A program made the translations under genes and the position numbers. Below the pieces are notes generated by a model. That model saw only the letters and a list, made by a program, of their open reading frames with translations, did not search any database and was not told where the DNA came from. From positions 6,705,014 to 6,769,013 of the forward strand of contig NW_004624734.1 in assembly GCF_000247695.1 (NCBI RefSeq): a DNA stretch of 64,000 nucleotides, given 5' to 3'. This stretch comes from Heterocephalus glaber. Its lineage: Eukaryota; Chordata; Mammalia; Rodentia; Bathyergidae. Positions 11,635 through 22,770 of this stretch are shown here, in pieces (the stretch's first letter is position 1; the number at the start of each line of letters is the position of its first letter).

Positions 11635-11923
11635 GGGGTGGACGTGGTGCCACTCACAGGGTCAGCTCTTGGAAGCTTGGTCCCCTGCATGGCCTTGACC
11701 CCTGCATCACTCTCTGGCTCCCTGTCCCCAGATGTCACCTCTTCCTCCTACATGTGCTCTAGCTGTGGTGACAACTTCTGCCATGATGGCCTCACTAGAT
11801 CCAAGTAGACGCTGGGACCATGCCCTTGAACCCAGATCTGTGAGCTAAATAGGCCACTTCTCTTTTTGAAGTTAGCCCACCCCAGGTATTTTGTTACAGT
11901 AACAGAAAACAGACAGATACACT
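11635..11923 (+). mobile_element. MaLR-like LTR, 3' part
   Basis: The tail is diagnostic: 'cttctgccatgatggcctca', 'cagatctgtgagctaaatagg', 'aggtattttgttacagtaac', 'agaaaacagacagataca'. The end (GACAGATACA) corresponds to the MaLR 3' end GACTAATACA. 5' portion is diverged. Confidence 0.65.
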
Positions 11924-12329
11924 CTGCATACTCTTCATAAAGGCAACCATTGTAACCTAGCATCCAAACCTTTGCTTTGTTGCTTGGTCTTCCCCTCTCC
12001 TCCCTCTGCACCCCAGTCTGGAGCTTCAGCTGCTTCAAACTTGTTAACTAGGACCCCCAAACCTGCCTGTGGCTGTTCCACATGTCTGTAGTTTGCTATT
12101 CCATTTCCTGTGCTTCTCATGACCTCTTCCTGCCCCCCCCCAAGATCTACCCATGGGTGTAGTCCCCACAGAACACTCCCACCCTTGTTCCTAGGAGCGG
12201 ACACAACCTATTCTTGTGCCTTAGCCTTTATAGCTTGCTTTGGCTTCATTGTGGGCAGCATATACTTCTCTGATGCTTCCTGGGTTCTTGGTCCCAGCCA
12301 TGTGGCTTGCTTTGAATACTGAGAGATTC

Positions 12330-12785
12330 ACACATGATGGATCTCCATGGTCCTCATGGCCATCCGGATGTAGCAGGCACCCCAAAAGACACCTTCACGT
12401 CTTAATACCTGGTGCCTGCCAAAGGGACCCTGTGTGGAAATGGGCTCTTTGCAGCTGTGACTAAGTGGAGGGTCTCAAGATGAGATCACCGTGAATTTAA
12501 GACCAGTGTCCTAATCAGAGACTGGACAGAGATCATTGACACAGAGGGGCAGGAGGACTCAGGCAGAGGCCATCGAGAGACAGAGGCTGCAGTGACGTAG
12601 CCACAGGGCAAGGAGCCCTGAAGCTAGCTGGTGGCCACCAGAAGTTAGGAGAGAGGCTTGGCACGGTCCCTCAGAGCCCTCAAAAGACAGCCCTACTGAG
12701 AACTCGACTTTGGACTTTCACCCTCCATAACTGTGAGGGAACCAATTTCTGTTGCTCTCAGCCTGCAGATGTGAATTTCCCACCC
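12330..12785 (+). mobile_element. MLT1/MaLR-like LTR
   Basis: Characteristic string of segments in sense: 'ggaaatgggctctttgcagc', 'ggtctcaagatgagatcacc', 'cagtgtcctaatcagagact', 'caggcagaggccatcgagag', 'ttaggagagaggcttggcac', 'aactcgactttggactttca', 'ataactgtgagggaaccaat', 'ttctgttgctctcagcctgc'. Probably an old LTR; subfamily unsure. Confidence 0.6.
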
Positions 12786-13145
12786 ACACAGAAAATGGCC
12801 ATTAATGGGGAGCTATGGATGTCCAGAAGCCACAGCTCCAGTCTGTGGGAGGCCAGCAGGTAACTGTATCAGGAAGGAGGTGACCTTTTCATGAAAGAGA
12901 CTGACAAGAATGCCTGGGTCTAGGTTGAGTAGTAGAACACATGCATCTCTGGAGAATATTGAAGTTTGTATTTAGATAGAAAACAGAGAAATATTATGAC
13001 CCTGAACACTGGGATTTGGCCTACGGCTAGGGTGATCATGTCCTGGCTTTCCCGGAACTAGCCCAGTTTACCCTATTGTCCCAGTATAATTATTCACAGG
13101 TCCCCTTCACTCTCCCAAGTATCAGGTTTGGATGGCAAATTCTAC

Positions 13146-13159
13146 GCGCCCCCTAGGCA
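13146..13159 (-). promoter_or_regulatory. CTCF-like motif
   Basis: The reverse strand reads TGCCTAGGGGGCGC. Compared with CCNSYAGRGGGCRS the core is intact and the first two bases differ. Occupancy is inference. Confidence 0.35.
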
Positions 13160-13849
13160 GAGACCCAGGGTTTTCTAACAAGCATTCTACACATTTCCCA
13201 TCCTGTTGAGAGCTCAGGTCATTGCTTAGGAAATCTCTCATCTTCAATCCCACACCCACCAGAGAAGCATCTTTCTCTGTCCAGCTGGTGCAGGACGTGG
13301 CCCTTATGATTTGTCTTGGCCTCATGGTGGGCAGAGCGTAGTTCCCTGCTCCCACCCTGGGATTTGGTACCAAATAACTTGACTGAACTGAAAGCTGGAA
13401 AGCTCTTTCATAATTGAGGTTTGCCTCTTTCACCTCTACTGTTATGCAAAGAGCTTCTCCCAGGTAGCTGCTACCCCTGCAGCCTAGACCCTGTGGAGGA
13501 GCAGACCTGACTCAGGGAGAAGCCTAGCCAGCCTAGCCCTGCCTAGATCAGCTTGAGTCCAGCCAACCCACAAAGGCATGTTGTAGGTCTCTGCATTCCT
13601 GTGATTGTTACACAACAACAGCTGACTTATACACCTACACACTACCACCTCATCCCGGTGTGTTTGTACTCACCTTCAATTCCCCGAGTTCCAACTCTAG
13701 ACTCATGCCCCTCATTTCAATTATGCTCTTGAGACCCCTGCACCACTGGAGTATTGACTAAACACCCTGTCCTGCTGGGGGAGGTCTCCCCAGCACTTCC
13801 CTGGTGTACTGTAATGAACTAGTTATATATCTGGGAATCCTTTACTCTA

Positions 13850-14290
13850 GCATTGCACAATGGAAATAGAATGTGACCCACACAAGTGATCTAAAAATTT
13901 CCTATAATAGCCATTAAAAAAAGTAATAAATTGGGCTGGGGATTTAGCTCAGTGGTTCCACTGCCTGCCTTGCAAGTACAAGGTCCCGAGTTCGATCCCC
14001 AGTACCAAAAAAAAGTAATAAATTTAATTTAATCCAAAAAACATGACATGTTAGTTCAACATGTAACCAACATGAATTATATAAATAATAGTATTATATA
14101 TTTCTAGTGTATGATAAACGTATGTATATTATTTAAGATATTTAATATCCCTTTACATACTAAGCCACAGAAATCTGCTGTGCACATAATATATTCAGCT
14201 AGTCTTGCTTCAGATGAGCCACATGTCGAGTGCTTATGCCCCACATGTGACTTACCACTACCATATTGGATGTTACCACTCCAAATAATG
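13850..14290. repeat. Ancient interspersed repeat interrupted by an ID element
   Basis: 'atagaatgtgacccacacaag', 'aaatttcctataatagccat', 'tcaacatgtaaccaacatga', 'catactaagccacagaaatc', 'gagccacatgtcgagtgctt', 'ctaccatattggatgttacc' follow the order of a mammal-wide repeat ending 'GCTACCATATTGGACAGC'. I cannot name the family with confidence. It is split at 13933 by a young ID element. Confidence 0.5.
13933..14012 (+). mobile_element. ID SINE with exact target-site duplication
   Basis: Sense ID element: 'gggctggggatttagctcag' (A box), 'ctgcctgccttgcaagtaca', 'gagttcgatccccagtacc' (B box), A tail. It is flanked by an exact duplication AAGTAATAAATT (13921-13932 and 14013-14024). An intact body and exact flanks indicate a young insertion. 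Confidence 0.95.
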
Positions 14291-14548
14291 GAAGGCAGAG
14301 TTCAATGTCACCAGCGCTTCGAACGGCATCTGATATGCAGGAGGGATTTGGTGAGTGATTATTGAATGAACAAGGCATTGTTTTACAGTTGAGGTTGGTG
14401 GACAGAACTATTACTCATGATTAAAAAAAACATTTTTTTTAATACCATGACTTATATACATCAAATTTTCATCAGTAGGAGAGTAACATTTTGAAGAATA
14501 CATTGGCTGGCATTGTGTCTTGCGTGAAGAGGTCGTGTATGACCACAG

Positions 14549-14894
14549 TGTTTTAGTCAGCTTTCCCATAGACTTGAGAAAATATCTGACACCTGCAACT
14601 TGGAGGAGAAGTTTATTTTGGCCCATAGTTTTCACAGGGTTCAGTCCATGGTAAGTCGGCTCCAACGCAGAAACAGTATGCCAGAAGGGTGTGGCAGAGG
14701 AAGCAGGACAGGAAAAGCACCAGCAAGAGGTACATCTCCAAAGGCACGACCACAGTAATCCACCTTCTTCAGCTGGGCTGCACCTCCTGACAGCATATTT
14801 CACTATGAACATCAGTGGATTAATCCACACCACGCCCGTGATCTAATCACCTCCTCCAACCCAGTCAAGTTGACAATGATCCTTAACCATCGCA
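14549..14894 (-). mobile_element. MaLR-like solo LTR (antisense)
   Basis: Starts TGTTTTAGTCAGCTTTCC (revcomp of the MaLR GACTAARACA end), continues 'aaaatatctgacacctgcaa', 'ggaggagaagtttattttgg', 'cacagggttcagtccatggt', 'gtggattaatccacaccacg' and ends near 'ccttaaccatcgca'. Same family as the LTRs at 37188 and 45664. Confidence 0.75.
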
Positions 14895-16020
14895 GGCAGC
14901 ATTTCCCAAACTTGTTTGACCCTGGAGTGTTGTTCAAATCATACCATCCTGTCAGGTGCTGATAGAGACTCATGTGATATCATTTAAATTAAAGTACATG
15001 GCAAAAAAACCCACCCCAAACAGTCTCATTCTTGAATTGCTGTAAGAAATGATAAAAATTTGATCCATATTGCTTAATAAATATTCAATAGTCGCCCCAA
15101 TAAACATTGACATCAAGAGATAAAACGCATAACAGACTGGCACTTGTCACATGGAAGGTGCACAGCGCGGCAGCAGGGAGGCTACCGGAAGTGACCCATC
15201 CATCTGTCACATGACAGCCTGCCTTGTCCAGTGCCTGAGACCCTTTCCCAAAGATACATCAACACTTACAAAGAAACGTTTCTCCTAGTCAGAGACTGCC
15301 TCTGTGCCCGGCAGTGGCATGGTGCCAAACCTCTGAGGCACTGGAAATGAACCACCAAAAGACAGGAGTGGTCATATCACCCCTCCCTCCTGTCGGATCA
15401 TTTGATCAGCTCTACAAATAAGTTCAGCATTTTTCCTATGAAGGTAACATGAAAAATGCCGCCAGTTGGGAGGATTCCACGCCTTTGGAACACACAGGAT
15501 GGGCTCACGGAACCCCCGTATGGCACGGAACAGAGTTTGAGAGATGATGTTTGCAAGCCATATCCAAACTCCAGCAAATGCTGCCACTTATTGAGCCCAT
15601 CACTCACTTCTTTCCTCGCCCACTTTCCAAAGGAACCACTCCCAATAAAAATAGGGTACAATGAGATCAAGGTGGGAGGCACAGTGCTAGAGAAGTGAAC
15701 CCTGACACTTCCCTCATGCTCCTGAAGGCGGGATCGGGCGGAGAGGACAGCAGGCCACGGAGTCCCTGCTGTGGAAGAGGGTTCGGCCGATGTCAGGAGA
15801 GCCAGTCCTCTGGGCCCAGCACCTTAGCACGCATTTGTCATAGGGACATTTGCGTAAGCGGCACTGAGCAGAGTGATGAAGTCTATCCCCAGCAGTCATG
15901 TTATAAAAGACACAGTGACGCTGTGTAGCCTTTGCTGAGGGCCAGATATGAAAGCATTGTTCTGCAAAGGCAGCTCTAGAGGGGCGTTTAAGTCACCACC
16001 AGGGCACCGTAATTCCACAC
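14895..16020. other. Mixed unique DNA
   Basis: 'gcatttcccaaacttgtttgaccctgga' at about 14901 resembles the terminal part of an old hAT-type DNA transposon (low confidence). 15340-15700 holds overlapping open frames on both strands (15372-15587 -, 15398-15682 -, 15456-15698 +) with no recognisable peptide. Nothing else assigned. Confidence 0.3.
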
Positions 16021-16024
16021 ACAA

Positions 16025-16110
16025 GAGCACCCGGAAGTGATTCTGGATTCAAGTCTAAACTGCTTTCAAATCTGTGTGCTGTGTGACCTCTCCCAGGCCT
16101 TTCCCAGTCA
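16025..16110 (-). repeat. MIR-like fragment (antisense)
   Basis: 'gattctggattcaagtctaa', 'tgctgtgtgacctctcccag' mirror the MIR core in reverse (normally 'TGTGTGACCTTGGGCAAGTC'). Old and short. Confidence 0.5.
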
Positions 16111-17100
16111 CCTCCATGGGGTCACCACCTGGTGCATGTCACTGCAGGGACGACCTCCAGCCACATCTGAGTTTGTACTGTCTTGAAAGCTGCCACTGTT
16201 CTGCCAGGACACAGCAGGGCCAGCTTCCCTGCCTGTGCCTCTCCAACCCTGACACGCAGTAGGTCCTCAGCCATTGCTCACTGACAAATAAGGGACTCAT
16301 AAAAAAGTCTTGCATCACTACTGCCAACTTGCTGGTCCCCAGAGGTAATGTCCACTTCCCTTTCTCTGGGCCTTCTCTGGCCCGGCCTCACTCTTAAAGT
16401 TGCCTTGAAATCCCCTCCATGTGCCCAGTAGAAATGAACCTTGTCTTTCCAAGGATTCCATAGCAACCAGCATAGACAAAAAGCTGCGCTCTGCCACCAG
16501 GAAGCAGGGCTCTGAGGGGCCCCGTGAAGCCTGTTTCTCCGTCCCTAAATGGCAAGGCAGGAGTGAGAAGCACATGGGCAGTCCTGTTGGTCATGGAAAC
16601 CTACGTTAACGTTGCCCGCGTGGTCTTTCCCTCCGCACTTGCTGCCTTGTAACAGGGTGGGAGGATGCTTTCCAGACTCGCCTCTGCAGCCAGTATAGCA
16701 GGGACCTTGCCCTCCGCAGCGTCAACACAAGGGAGGACACACACACGTACTTTATGCTTGGTGCCCTAGGTCTCCAAAAGCAAGTTTTAAGGGCGATCCT
16801 CGCAGATATCCACAATGAACGCCCAACACTTCAAATTTCTTTGATTTCACATTTTGTAGCAATAACCTTTTGATTTTAAATAGGAATCAGGGGGCTGAAG
16901 AAAAGGGGTGAAAAATTGCCAAGCTATCCCTGCTCAACTGCAGAGTTCAGTGGGTGCTGAGCCTGGTGGGGGAGCTGCATCCGGGCAGATCCAGATTCCG
17001 GGGAGCAGGGCCCGGCAGAGACAGCGATTAGCACTATGTGGGAGCACCTCAGGGGACCCACCCACCGACAGTCTGTCACCCACTGCTCTTCTCGCTCCAT
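16111..17100. other. GC-rich unique DNA
   Basis: No gene or RNA recognised. A short 'cacgcagtaggtcctcagcc' at about 16253 resembles an L2/MIR 3' end. Open frames of 60-150 codons on both strands show no domain. Confidence 0.35.
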
Positions 17101-17155
17101 TCCAAGGCTTAATTAGAGAACCGCTCTCCAACGCATCTGTGCAATTAACCCCTTT
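17101..17155. promoter_or_regulatory. E-box and homeodomain motif pair
   Basis: TTAATTAG at about 17109 and GCATCTGTGCAATTAAC at 17133-17149 combine a palindromic homeodomain core, an E-box (CATCTG) and an AATTA core three bases on. The spacing resembles bHLH/homeodomain composites used in mesenchyme enhancers (TWIST1-type); the exact spacing of that class is not verified here. Confidence 0.3.
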
Positions 17156-18740
17156 GGTTCGGCCCTGGTGCCTCAGGCAGCTTTCGTGCCCCACAGATCC
17201 TGGGGTGCCCACAGCTGTCCTAGGCGTGGAAGACCGGAGAGGAAGCATTCCTCAGGAAGAACCACTTGCAAATACTGGTGAGCTTTCCAGAGGGCGCTGC
17301 TTTCCTCAAGGTCAAAAGAAAACAACTGTGCATCCCAGCCTGGCCTTTGTCTGAGTGCTGCGTGTTGAGCCACACATGGGAGTTTCCGGGCACGACCAAC
17401 CCTGACCTCCCCATGGAAGGAGAGCCAGCGCTCAGCCCAGCACGCTCCCTGGTTCTCTTCCTCTCAGTGATGCCCACACGCAAGACCCAAAAGGCCAAAG
17501 GAAACTCCGACCTCCCCTGGACCTCCCAACACCAGACGTCTATCAGAATGATCTCCTAAAGCAACCCTATATCTCACCTGGCCCGTACACCATCCCCAGG
17601 AGGGGGCAGAAAGGGATCAGGATGGCCACGTAAGCAACACACAAGGACACTGATGTGGAGGACACAGGCCTGCTCACACAGCTGCTAAGAACCACAAGCA
17701 AGAGGCAAACCCTGGGAGCAAGAGGGTCCAGCTTCACATTCTTTCCACTAAGCTTTTGTGGTTCCCTGTTTGACAGGGACTCATGGAGCAGGTACCGTGT
17801 GCTGGGCCCAGGGGATGCGGCACCTCTCAGAGCTGCAGATCCCAAATCCTGCGCCCAACCGGAAGCAGGGAAGCTGGGGAAACGCAGAGCCAGGACTAGG
17901 GTGAGGCAAGTGAGCACTTGTGATAGCAAAATTTGAGGAGGTGCTCATGCCAGGCACAGGGGTGCTACCTGTCAGCTGTGCAGCCCCTGCTTGTTCCCGT
18001 GGGGTACACACTCCACCTCGGCTGATGTCAAGGGGCCCGTGTGACGGTCACTGCAGATTTAGGGAGCAAGGCACTTGCTTTTGCAAACTGGTACGAGCTG
18101 CAGGCCGGCACAGGGCCACTGTGCAGGCCACCTCAGTGACACATCTCCTGCAGAGCTCCCCCGGGTGGACAAGGGAGGATGTGAGATTGAAGGCAACCCG
18201 AGGCAGAACTGGGGACACGTTTCTATGGAGCTGCTTTGTTCAGTCCTACAGTCACCGCCCGTGTGAGGCTATTTCGTCTCAATTAAAATTGATTAAAATT
18301 GAAAATCAGTTGCTCGGGGGGTGCTAGACAGGCTGCAAGGGTTGGGTGGTCACACGTGGCTGGTGACCTCAGTATCAGAAGCGCCCTCAGGTGTTCAGCA
18401 CAGGGTGCAGGAGCCAGAGAGCATGGAGTTTCCGGCAGGAGGGACAGGGCAAAGAAGGGTCTCTTAAAATCAGCTCCGGGTTTTACCTCGAATGAAGGGC
18501 ACCAAGTGACAGAAAGACCGGTCGGGTGTGGGACGGGGCTCTTGAGGGCCACCTGGCATCCCTCTGATGTGTGGACAGGCCGGGCTGGGCGGAAGCGGCA
18601 GCCCAGGAAGCGTGCAGCATGTTGGGTGCCCCTGCAACGCTGGACACCCTGGGGAAGTACCAGTCCTGGGTGTCCTTGTTTGTGGCAGCCTTCCCTGAGC
18701 ACACAGAGAGCAGAGATATCTCCTGTCCCCTTGAAGCCAA
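17156..18740. other. GC-rich unique DNA with two CTCF-like cores
   Basis: Contains 'ccagagggcgctgc' at about 17287 (core AGAGGGCGC, upstream half poor) and the better match at 17596. Long overlapping open frames (18299-18754 +, 18571-19101 +, 18283-18702 -) run through without any recognisable domain; the second continues into a B1-dID and L1 fragment, which argues against coding. Confidence 0.35.
17596..17609 (+). promoter_or_regulatory. CTCF-like motif
   Basis: CCAGGAGGGGGCAG matches CCNSNAGRGGGCRS at every fixed position. It is the only good plus-strand match among those noted, upstream of the CpG island. Occupancy is inference. Confidence 0.45.
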
Positions 18741-18745
18741 GGCCT

Positions 18746-18890
18746 TTGCACTGAGCTGCATCCCCAGGACCCTCTTTTTAACAAGGTCTCCCCAAGTTGC
18801 TAAATTGCCCACATTGGGCTCCAACTTTCAGTCTGCCTGCCTCAGCCTCCCAGAGTGCTGGGATTATAGGTGTGTGCCACCACCTCGGCC
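18746..18890 (-). mobile_element. B1-dID hybrid SINE (antisense)
   Basis: The dID remnant 'tgagctgcatccccaggacc' is followed by 'aacaaggtctccccaagttg', 'gggctccaactttcagtctg', 'cctcagcctcccagagtgct' and 'gggattataggtgtgtgcca': a reversed B1 joined to a reversed degenerate ID, the layout of B1-dID. Confidence 0.85.
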
Positions 18891-18984
18891 AACTGAGTCT
18901 GGCTTTTTCTCTCAGTATTGGGCCACCTGCTTCTCCCAGGTCACCGCACAATGGTGGGTGGCAGACAGGCCATGTTTACTTAAA

Positions 18985-19190
18985 CAGTCCATTTTGTTGG
19001 ACATGAAGGTTGTTTCTGATTGTTCTTCTATTGTATGGCACTTGATTCATAACTTTGGACACAGAGCATTTTCCACATTTCAGATTGTTTCTCTGGACTA
19101 GAATGTAAGAAATGGGGTTCCTGGGACAAAAGTTGGAGTGTTTTAAAGGTTCTTGATAGAGATTGTCAAATTTTATTCCAAAAGAGCTGA
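18985..19190 (-). mobile_element. Old L1 3'-region fragment (antisense)
   Basis: 'ttgttggacatgaaggttgt', 'gaatgtaagaaatggggttc', 'cctgggacaaaagttggagt', 'gatagagattgtcaaatttt' and 'attccaaaagagctgagcc' parallel the common antisense L1 tail (GGACATTTGGGTTGTTTCC..GTGGAATTGCTGGG..GCCAAATTGCCCTCC). Confidence 0.5.
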
Positions 19191-19587
19191 GCCTGCGTAG
19201 GCCCAAGCTTCCCAGGTGGCCTTCTCTCCTCTCCTTAACCTTGAGTTTGATTTTCATCGCACCTGGCTCGGCGGGTCAGAGTGGGAACTCATTGTTCTGA
19301 TCCGAATCCATTTCGTGCTTCTGGGCGGCGGATCCCAGCTCTGAAAAGTCCCGAAAGGCCGACAGGCTCACGGCTTTAACGCAAGCCTGATCCAGGCCCC
19401 CCAAGTCTCAGGCAGGACCCACACGGAGGGGACCAGGACAGGGGCCCGGGGCAGCAGGCCTCTCTCAGGGCTATTAAACCGGAGGCCTCAGATTTACTGG
19501 TGAGATTCCTTGCAAAGTGGGGACATCGGGGCAGAAAGAATCTAAGAGATGTGAAGTTGGGAGTCTGAGAAGCAGAAATGGAAAAAA

Positions 19588-19690
19588 AACTGTAGTCCCA
19601 GCACTCGTGAAGCTGAGGCAGGAGGATCAACAGAAGTTTGAAGCCTGGGCTACAAACCATGACTTCGTCTCAAAAAAGAAAAAAAAAAGG
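19588..19690 (+). mobile_element. B1 SINE, partial
   Basis: 'actgtagtcccagcactcgt', 'gaagctgaggcaggaggatc', 'gaagcctgggctacaaacca', 'gacttcgtctcaaaaaagaa' in sense, 5' end truncated, A-rich tail that grades into purine-rich DNA to about 19775. Confidence 0.8.
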
Positions 19691-19839
19691 CAAAGAGAAA
19701 CGAGGAGAGAGAAGTGTAGAAAAAGTAAAAGGGAAGGAAGGAAGAAGGGAAGAGAGAGAATGGGTCAGGGAGGGTGGGGAGGCACAGGGCACCTGGGGGC
19801 CGGATTACAAGGGGGCAGCACAGGGCCCACCCTGAAATA

Positions 19840-20310
19840 AAGGATGCGGGTGGCGCCCGGGAGCCAGGAATGCATCCCGAGAGTGGAGGGGATGCGACGC
19901 GGGTGACCCAGAGCCCCGCAATCCACAAAGCCAATCGCATTGGGCTGCAGATGGGGACGGGAGGCGCCGGTCCGGGAGGCCCCAGGACAAGCAGCCCCGC
20001 CCCCTGCTGCACCCCTAGCACCCCGCTGCGTCCCCTGCAACCCCCGCATCCCCGCTCTGCACGCCGCACCCCCTCTCCACCTGCAGGAGGCAGCGGCGCC
20101 CGCGCTCTTGGCGAACCCAGAGGGCTACGCTAGAGGGCGCGCGAGGGTCGCAGCGCCGCGCCGGGTCGGCGGGAAGCGGCGGGGAGAACCGGGGAGGAAG
20201 AGGCCGGGTGGGGGCGCAGGGCCCCACGGTGGGGTTTGAGGGCGGCCGGGAGGGCGGAGGCGGGCGCCAGGCAAGTCGTTCAGCGTTTCTTTGGAGGGAA
20301 GGGTGGCACC
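19840..20310. promoter_or_regulatory. CpG island
   Basis: By eye the only CpG-dense block of island length in the window. It has GC boxes (CCCCGCCCC ~19996), dense CG dinucleotides peaking at 20090-20280, and a perfect palindrome CCAATCGCATTGG at 19931-19943 with two inward CCAAT boxes (an NF-Y type arrangement). No TATA box was seen. An acceptor-like 'cccctctccacctgcag' ends at about 20086 and 'aggcaagtcg' near 20270 resembles a donor. It may be the promoter of an unannotated transcript or an orphan island. Direction of transcription cannot be set from sequence. Confidence 0.6.
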
Positions 20311-20529
20311 TGAACTGGATTTTTGAAATACTTGAAACCGGCCGGTGTGAAACTAAGGGGTGGGGGCTGCGGACATAAAACGCCCCCCACCTCCAACCCT
20401 CAGCTCCCAAGTGAACCCAAAAACCTGCTTAGCGGAGTAGACAGTCTGACCCCGCCAGCCCTCTCCTCTCCACGTGCACACCCGCACCCTTTCAGAAAGG
20501 GGCGGGGGGGGGTACTTTAAAAGGCTTTT

Positions 20530-20800
20530 AAGGCAGGGGGGAAAAAAAGAAAGAAAACGAGGTTTGCAAGAGGCTGAGGTACTTGAAATGATTTTTGTGT
20601 TGCAAATTGCTGTGCTTTTACTGAGGGCTGATGAAAATAAATGAAGCTCCTCTCTCTCTCTTTTTGCTAATAAATGAAATGAAAAAAAAGCACCATTATT
20701 ATGCCACCTGCTTCTAATTCCTAATTGTGGTAACTTAATTCTCAGATTGTTGTTAGCTGCTTAATATCGCAGACGCACAAGCAAAAAAATAAATAAATAA
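20530..20800. promoter_or_regulatory. AT-rich conserved-element-like block
   Basis: Repeat-free AT-rich DNA just downstream of the CpG island. It contains GCCACCTGCTTCTAATTC (20703-20720), 'cctaattgtggtaacttaat', 'agattgttgttagctgctta' (SOX-like ATTGTT) and several TAAT cores. Conservation cannot be tested here; the assignment rests on composition and on the motif shared with 10122-10139. A short (AAAT)n run ends it (20783-20802). Confidence 0.4.
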
Positions 20801-20810
20801 AAAGTATGGA

Positions 20811-22770
20811 AGGCCGGTTGTGTCTTTTTTTGGCAGATGAGGTAGGTGGGCATGCTTAGGTTTTTATTTAGTTGGGTGACAGTTCCTACACTGAAACGCC
20901 TGTCTGTTGGAAGGGAGCGATCTTTCTGCTCTTCAGCATCCCAAAGGGAGCTCAGAAGGAATCAGAGGCGTTTGAGAAACTCAGAACCTAAATAGTCATG
21001 AAAAATGGCCAGAGTTAAGGGCCATATTTTTTCTGTGCTGAAATAGAATGGCGCCTATTTCCTACCAAGGGAGAAAGTGTTAGCTTTTGTCAGCTGGTTC
21101 CTAAGTGCGTTCTGTGAACAGGGGACAGCGAGGAAACCCCTTCCCCTTCCTCGCTTTCCCCTACAGTCCAGGCCACAGGTGACAGAAGGCACATTTAGAA
21201 ATCATCAGGTCCGAACCACAATTGTGCCGAAGTCAAGCGCTACTGTAGCTTCTTAATAACTTCCCATTAAAACCAAGCTTTTTGTTTGTTTGTTCCTAAT
21301 GGTCTTTCTTATCGTTGGGAAGTTCTGCACATTGGATGTATGGGGAAGGCAGTTGAGGACCTCAGAGAAATGCAAATTTAAAAGAGAAAAAAATTACATA
21401 TTTCTTGGGTACAATTATGAAAGGAGAGAATATATCCTTATCCCCCATTTTTCTTCTCTAGTTCCATGCAAACAGCTAAATAAATACCTAACAATAATAA
21501 CAATTTAATCAAGAACAATTTGTCACCGTGCTGTTGTATCAGCCAGGAAGGCAGAAATGGCTTCTATGGAACCAAGAGACATCAACTTGACACCAGTTGC
21601 TATGGCCCCTGGCTTCGGAGTGTCCCTCACTGGGTGCGCTTGTCCCTGATGACCAGAAAAGAGAACCCCTCAGAAAATGCGGGCTAAACTGCATCCAAGT
21701 CAGTCCAGGACCCGCCAGAGAAAGCAGCCAGACCCCTATTCTCGTTCGAGCGACCCTCTGAGTGTCGCAGGGACGCGTGGTGACATTCTGCTGGGGATAA
21801 ATTCCCATTCTGGGAAAGAAGTGCCACAGGGACTCTCCCCGGCAAGTCACCCATGTGGGGTGTCAGCGAGACGCAGCCCTGTGCATGATGTGAACAAAGT
21901 TCACAAAGGACGGGATTCAGAACAGGGAGCTCAAGTCAGCCCTGAATGAAGCAAAAGAAAAAGCAAGTGTGAATGAGGCTCAGCAAGCTCTCAATGGAGC
22001 TGCAGCAGCAGGTGCTGTTTAAATAACCAAAATAAGGTTGCAAGCAACAGATCTCATGTTTGCTGGTTCTTTGCTATGCTGTCTGACATGAGGAAAGGAG
22101 CGTGTAAAAACGAAAGTGTGCACCTGCAGGGAGAGAGAGGTTGGTGGTGAGGAGACGTGACCAGTGAACCCCAAATCCAGGAACTATGCAAAAGCTTAGC
22201 TCTTTAAATCCTGAAGAACAGAAAGTGGAAAATATGTGTGTCTGGGCTGCATTGAATGCTAATGTGCATCACGAGCAACCTAGAGTGTCTTATTTACATC
22301 TTAAGGTATTTGTTGATTTTCCAGGCAACTGTTTTGGACTGCAATTCTCAAAGCTGAACCAGAGCATATAAATGACCCTGGTGTTTGTTGTGTGCCTTCT
22401 GCAGCCATGGACACATGTGCACACACACACGCTCACACACTTAGACACAGCCGCTCCCACATCTACACACACAGGCGGCATGTACCCCTCCCTCTATCTG
22501 TACAAATCTCTGTCATCTCTATTCCCAAACACGGGAGAATCTATGTATTTATTTCTCTCTTGAACTCAACTATGAAACACAAGTCAACAGTCTTAAATGT
22601 CATCTTTTAATACCTCATATAAAAGGCAAACTTTTCCTAACATGCTTTCCTCCAATCCATTTAATGAACTCCCCCGAATGCTGTGTGTACCCAGTTTCAT
22701 CTGTAAAGCTAAAGCATAATATATTTTTTTAAATTTTTTAGTATTAAAAAATGAAAGGAAAAAAAAGCAG
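20811..22770. other. Unique DNA, nothing assigned except small repeats
   Basis: No gene or RNA recognised. 22415-22472 is an imperfect CA-rich tract. 22680-22800 is T/A-rich. The composition shifts to AT-rich at the 3' end, leading into the next block. Confidence 0.35.

Noticed and set aside
12251..12275. 'ggcagcatatacttct', resembling the start of U6 RNA
   Set aside because: Similarity ends after about 15 bases; no U6 body, promoter or poly-T terminator follows.
18571..19101. 176-codon forward frame
   Set aside because: It reads through a reversed B1-dID and an L1 fragment, so it is not a conserved coding frame.
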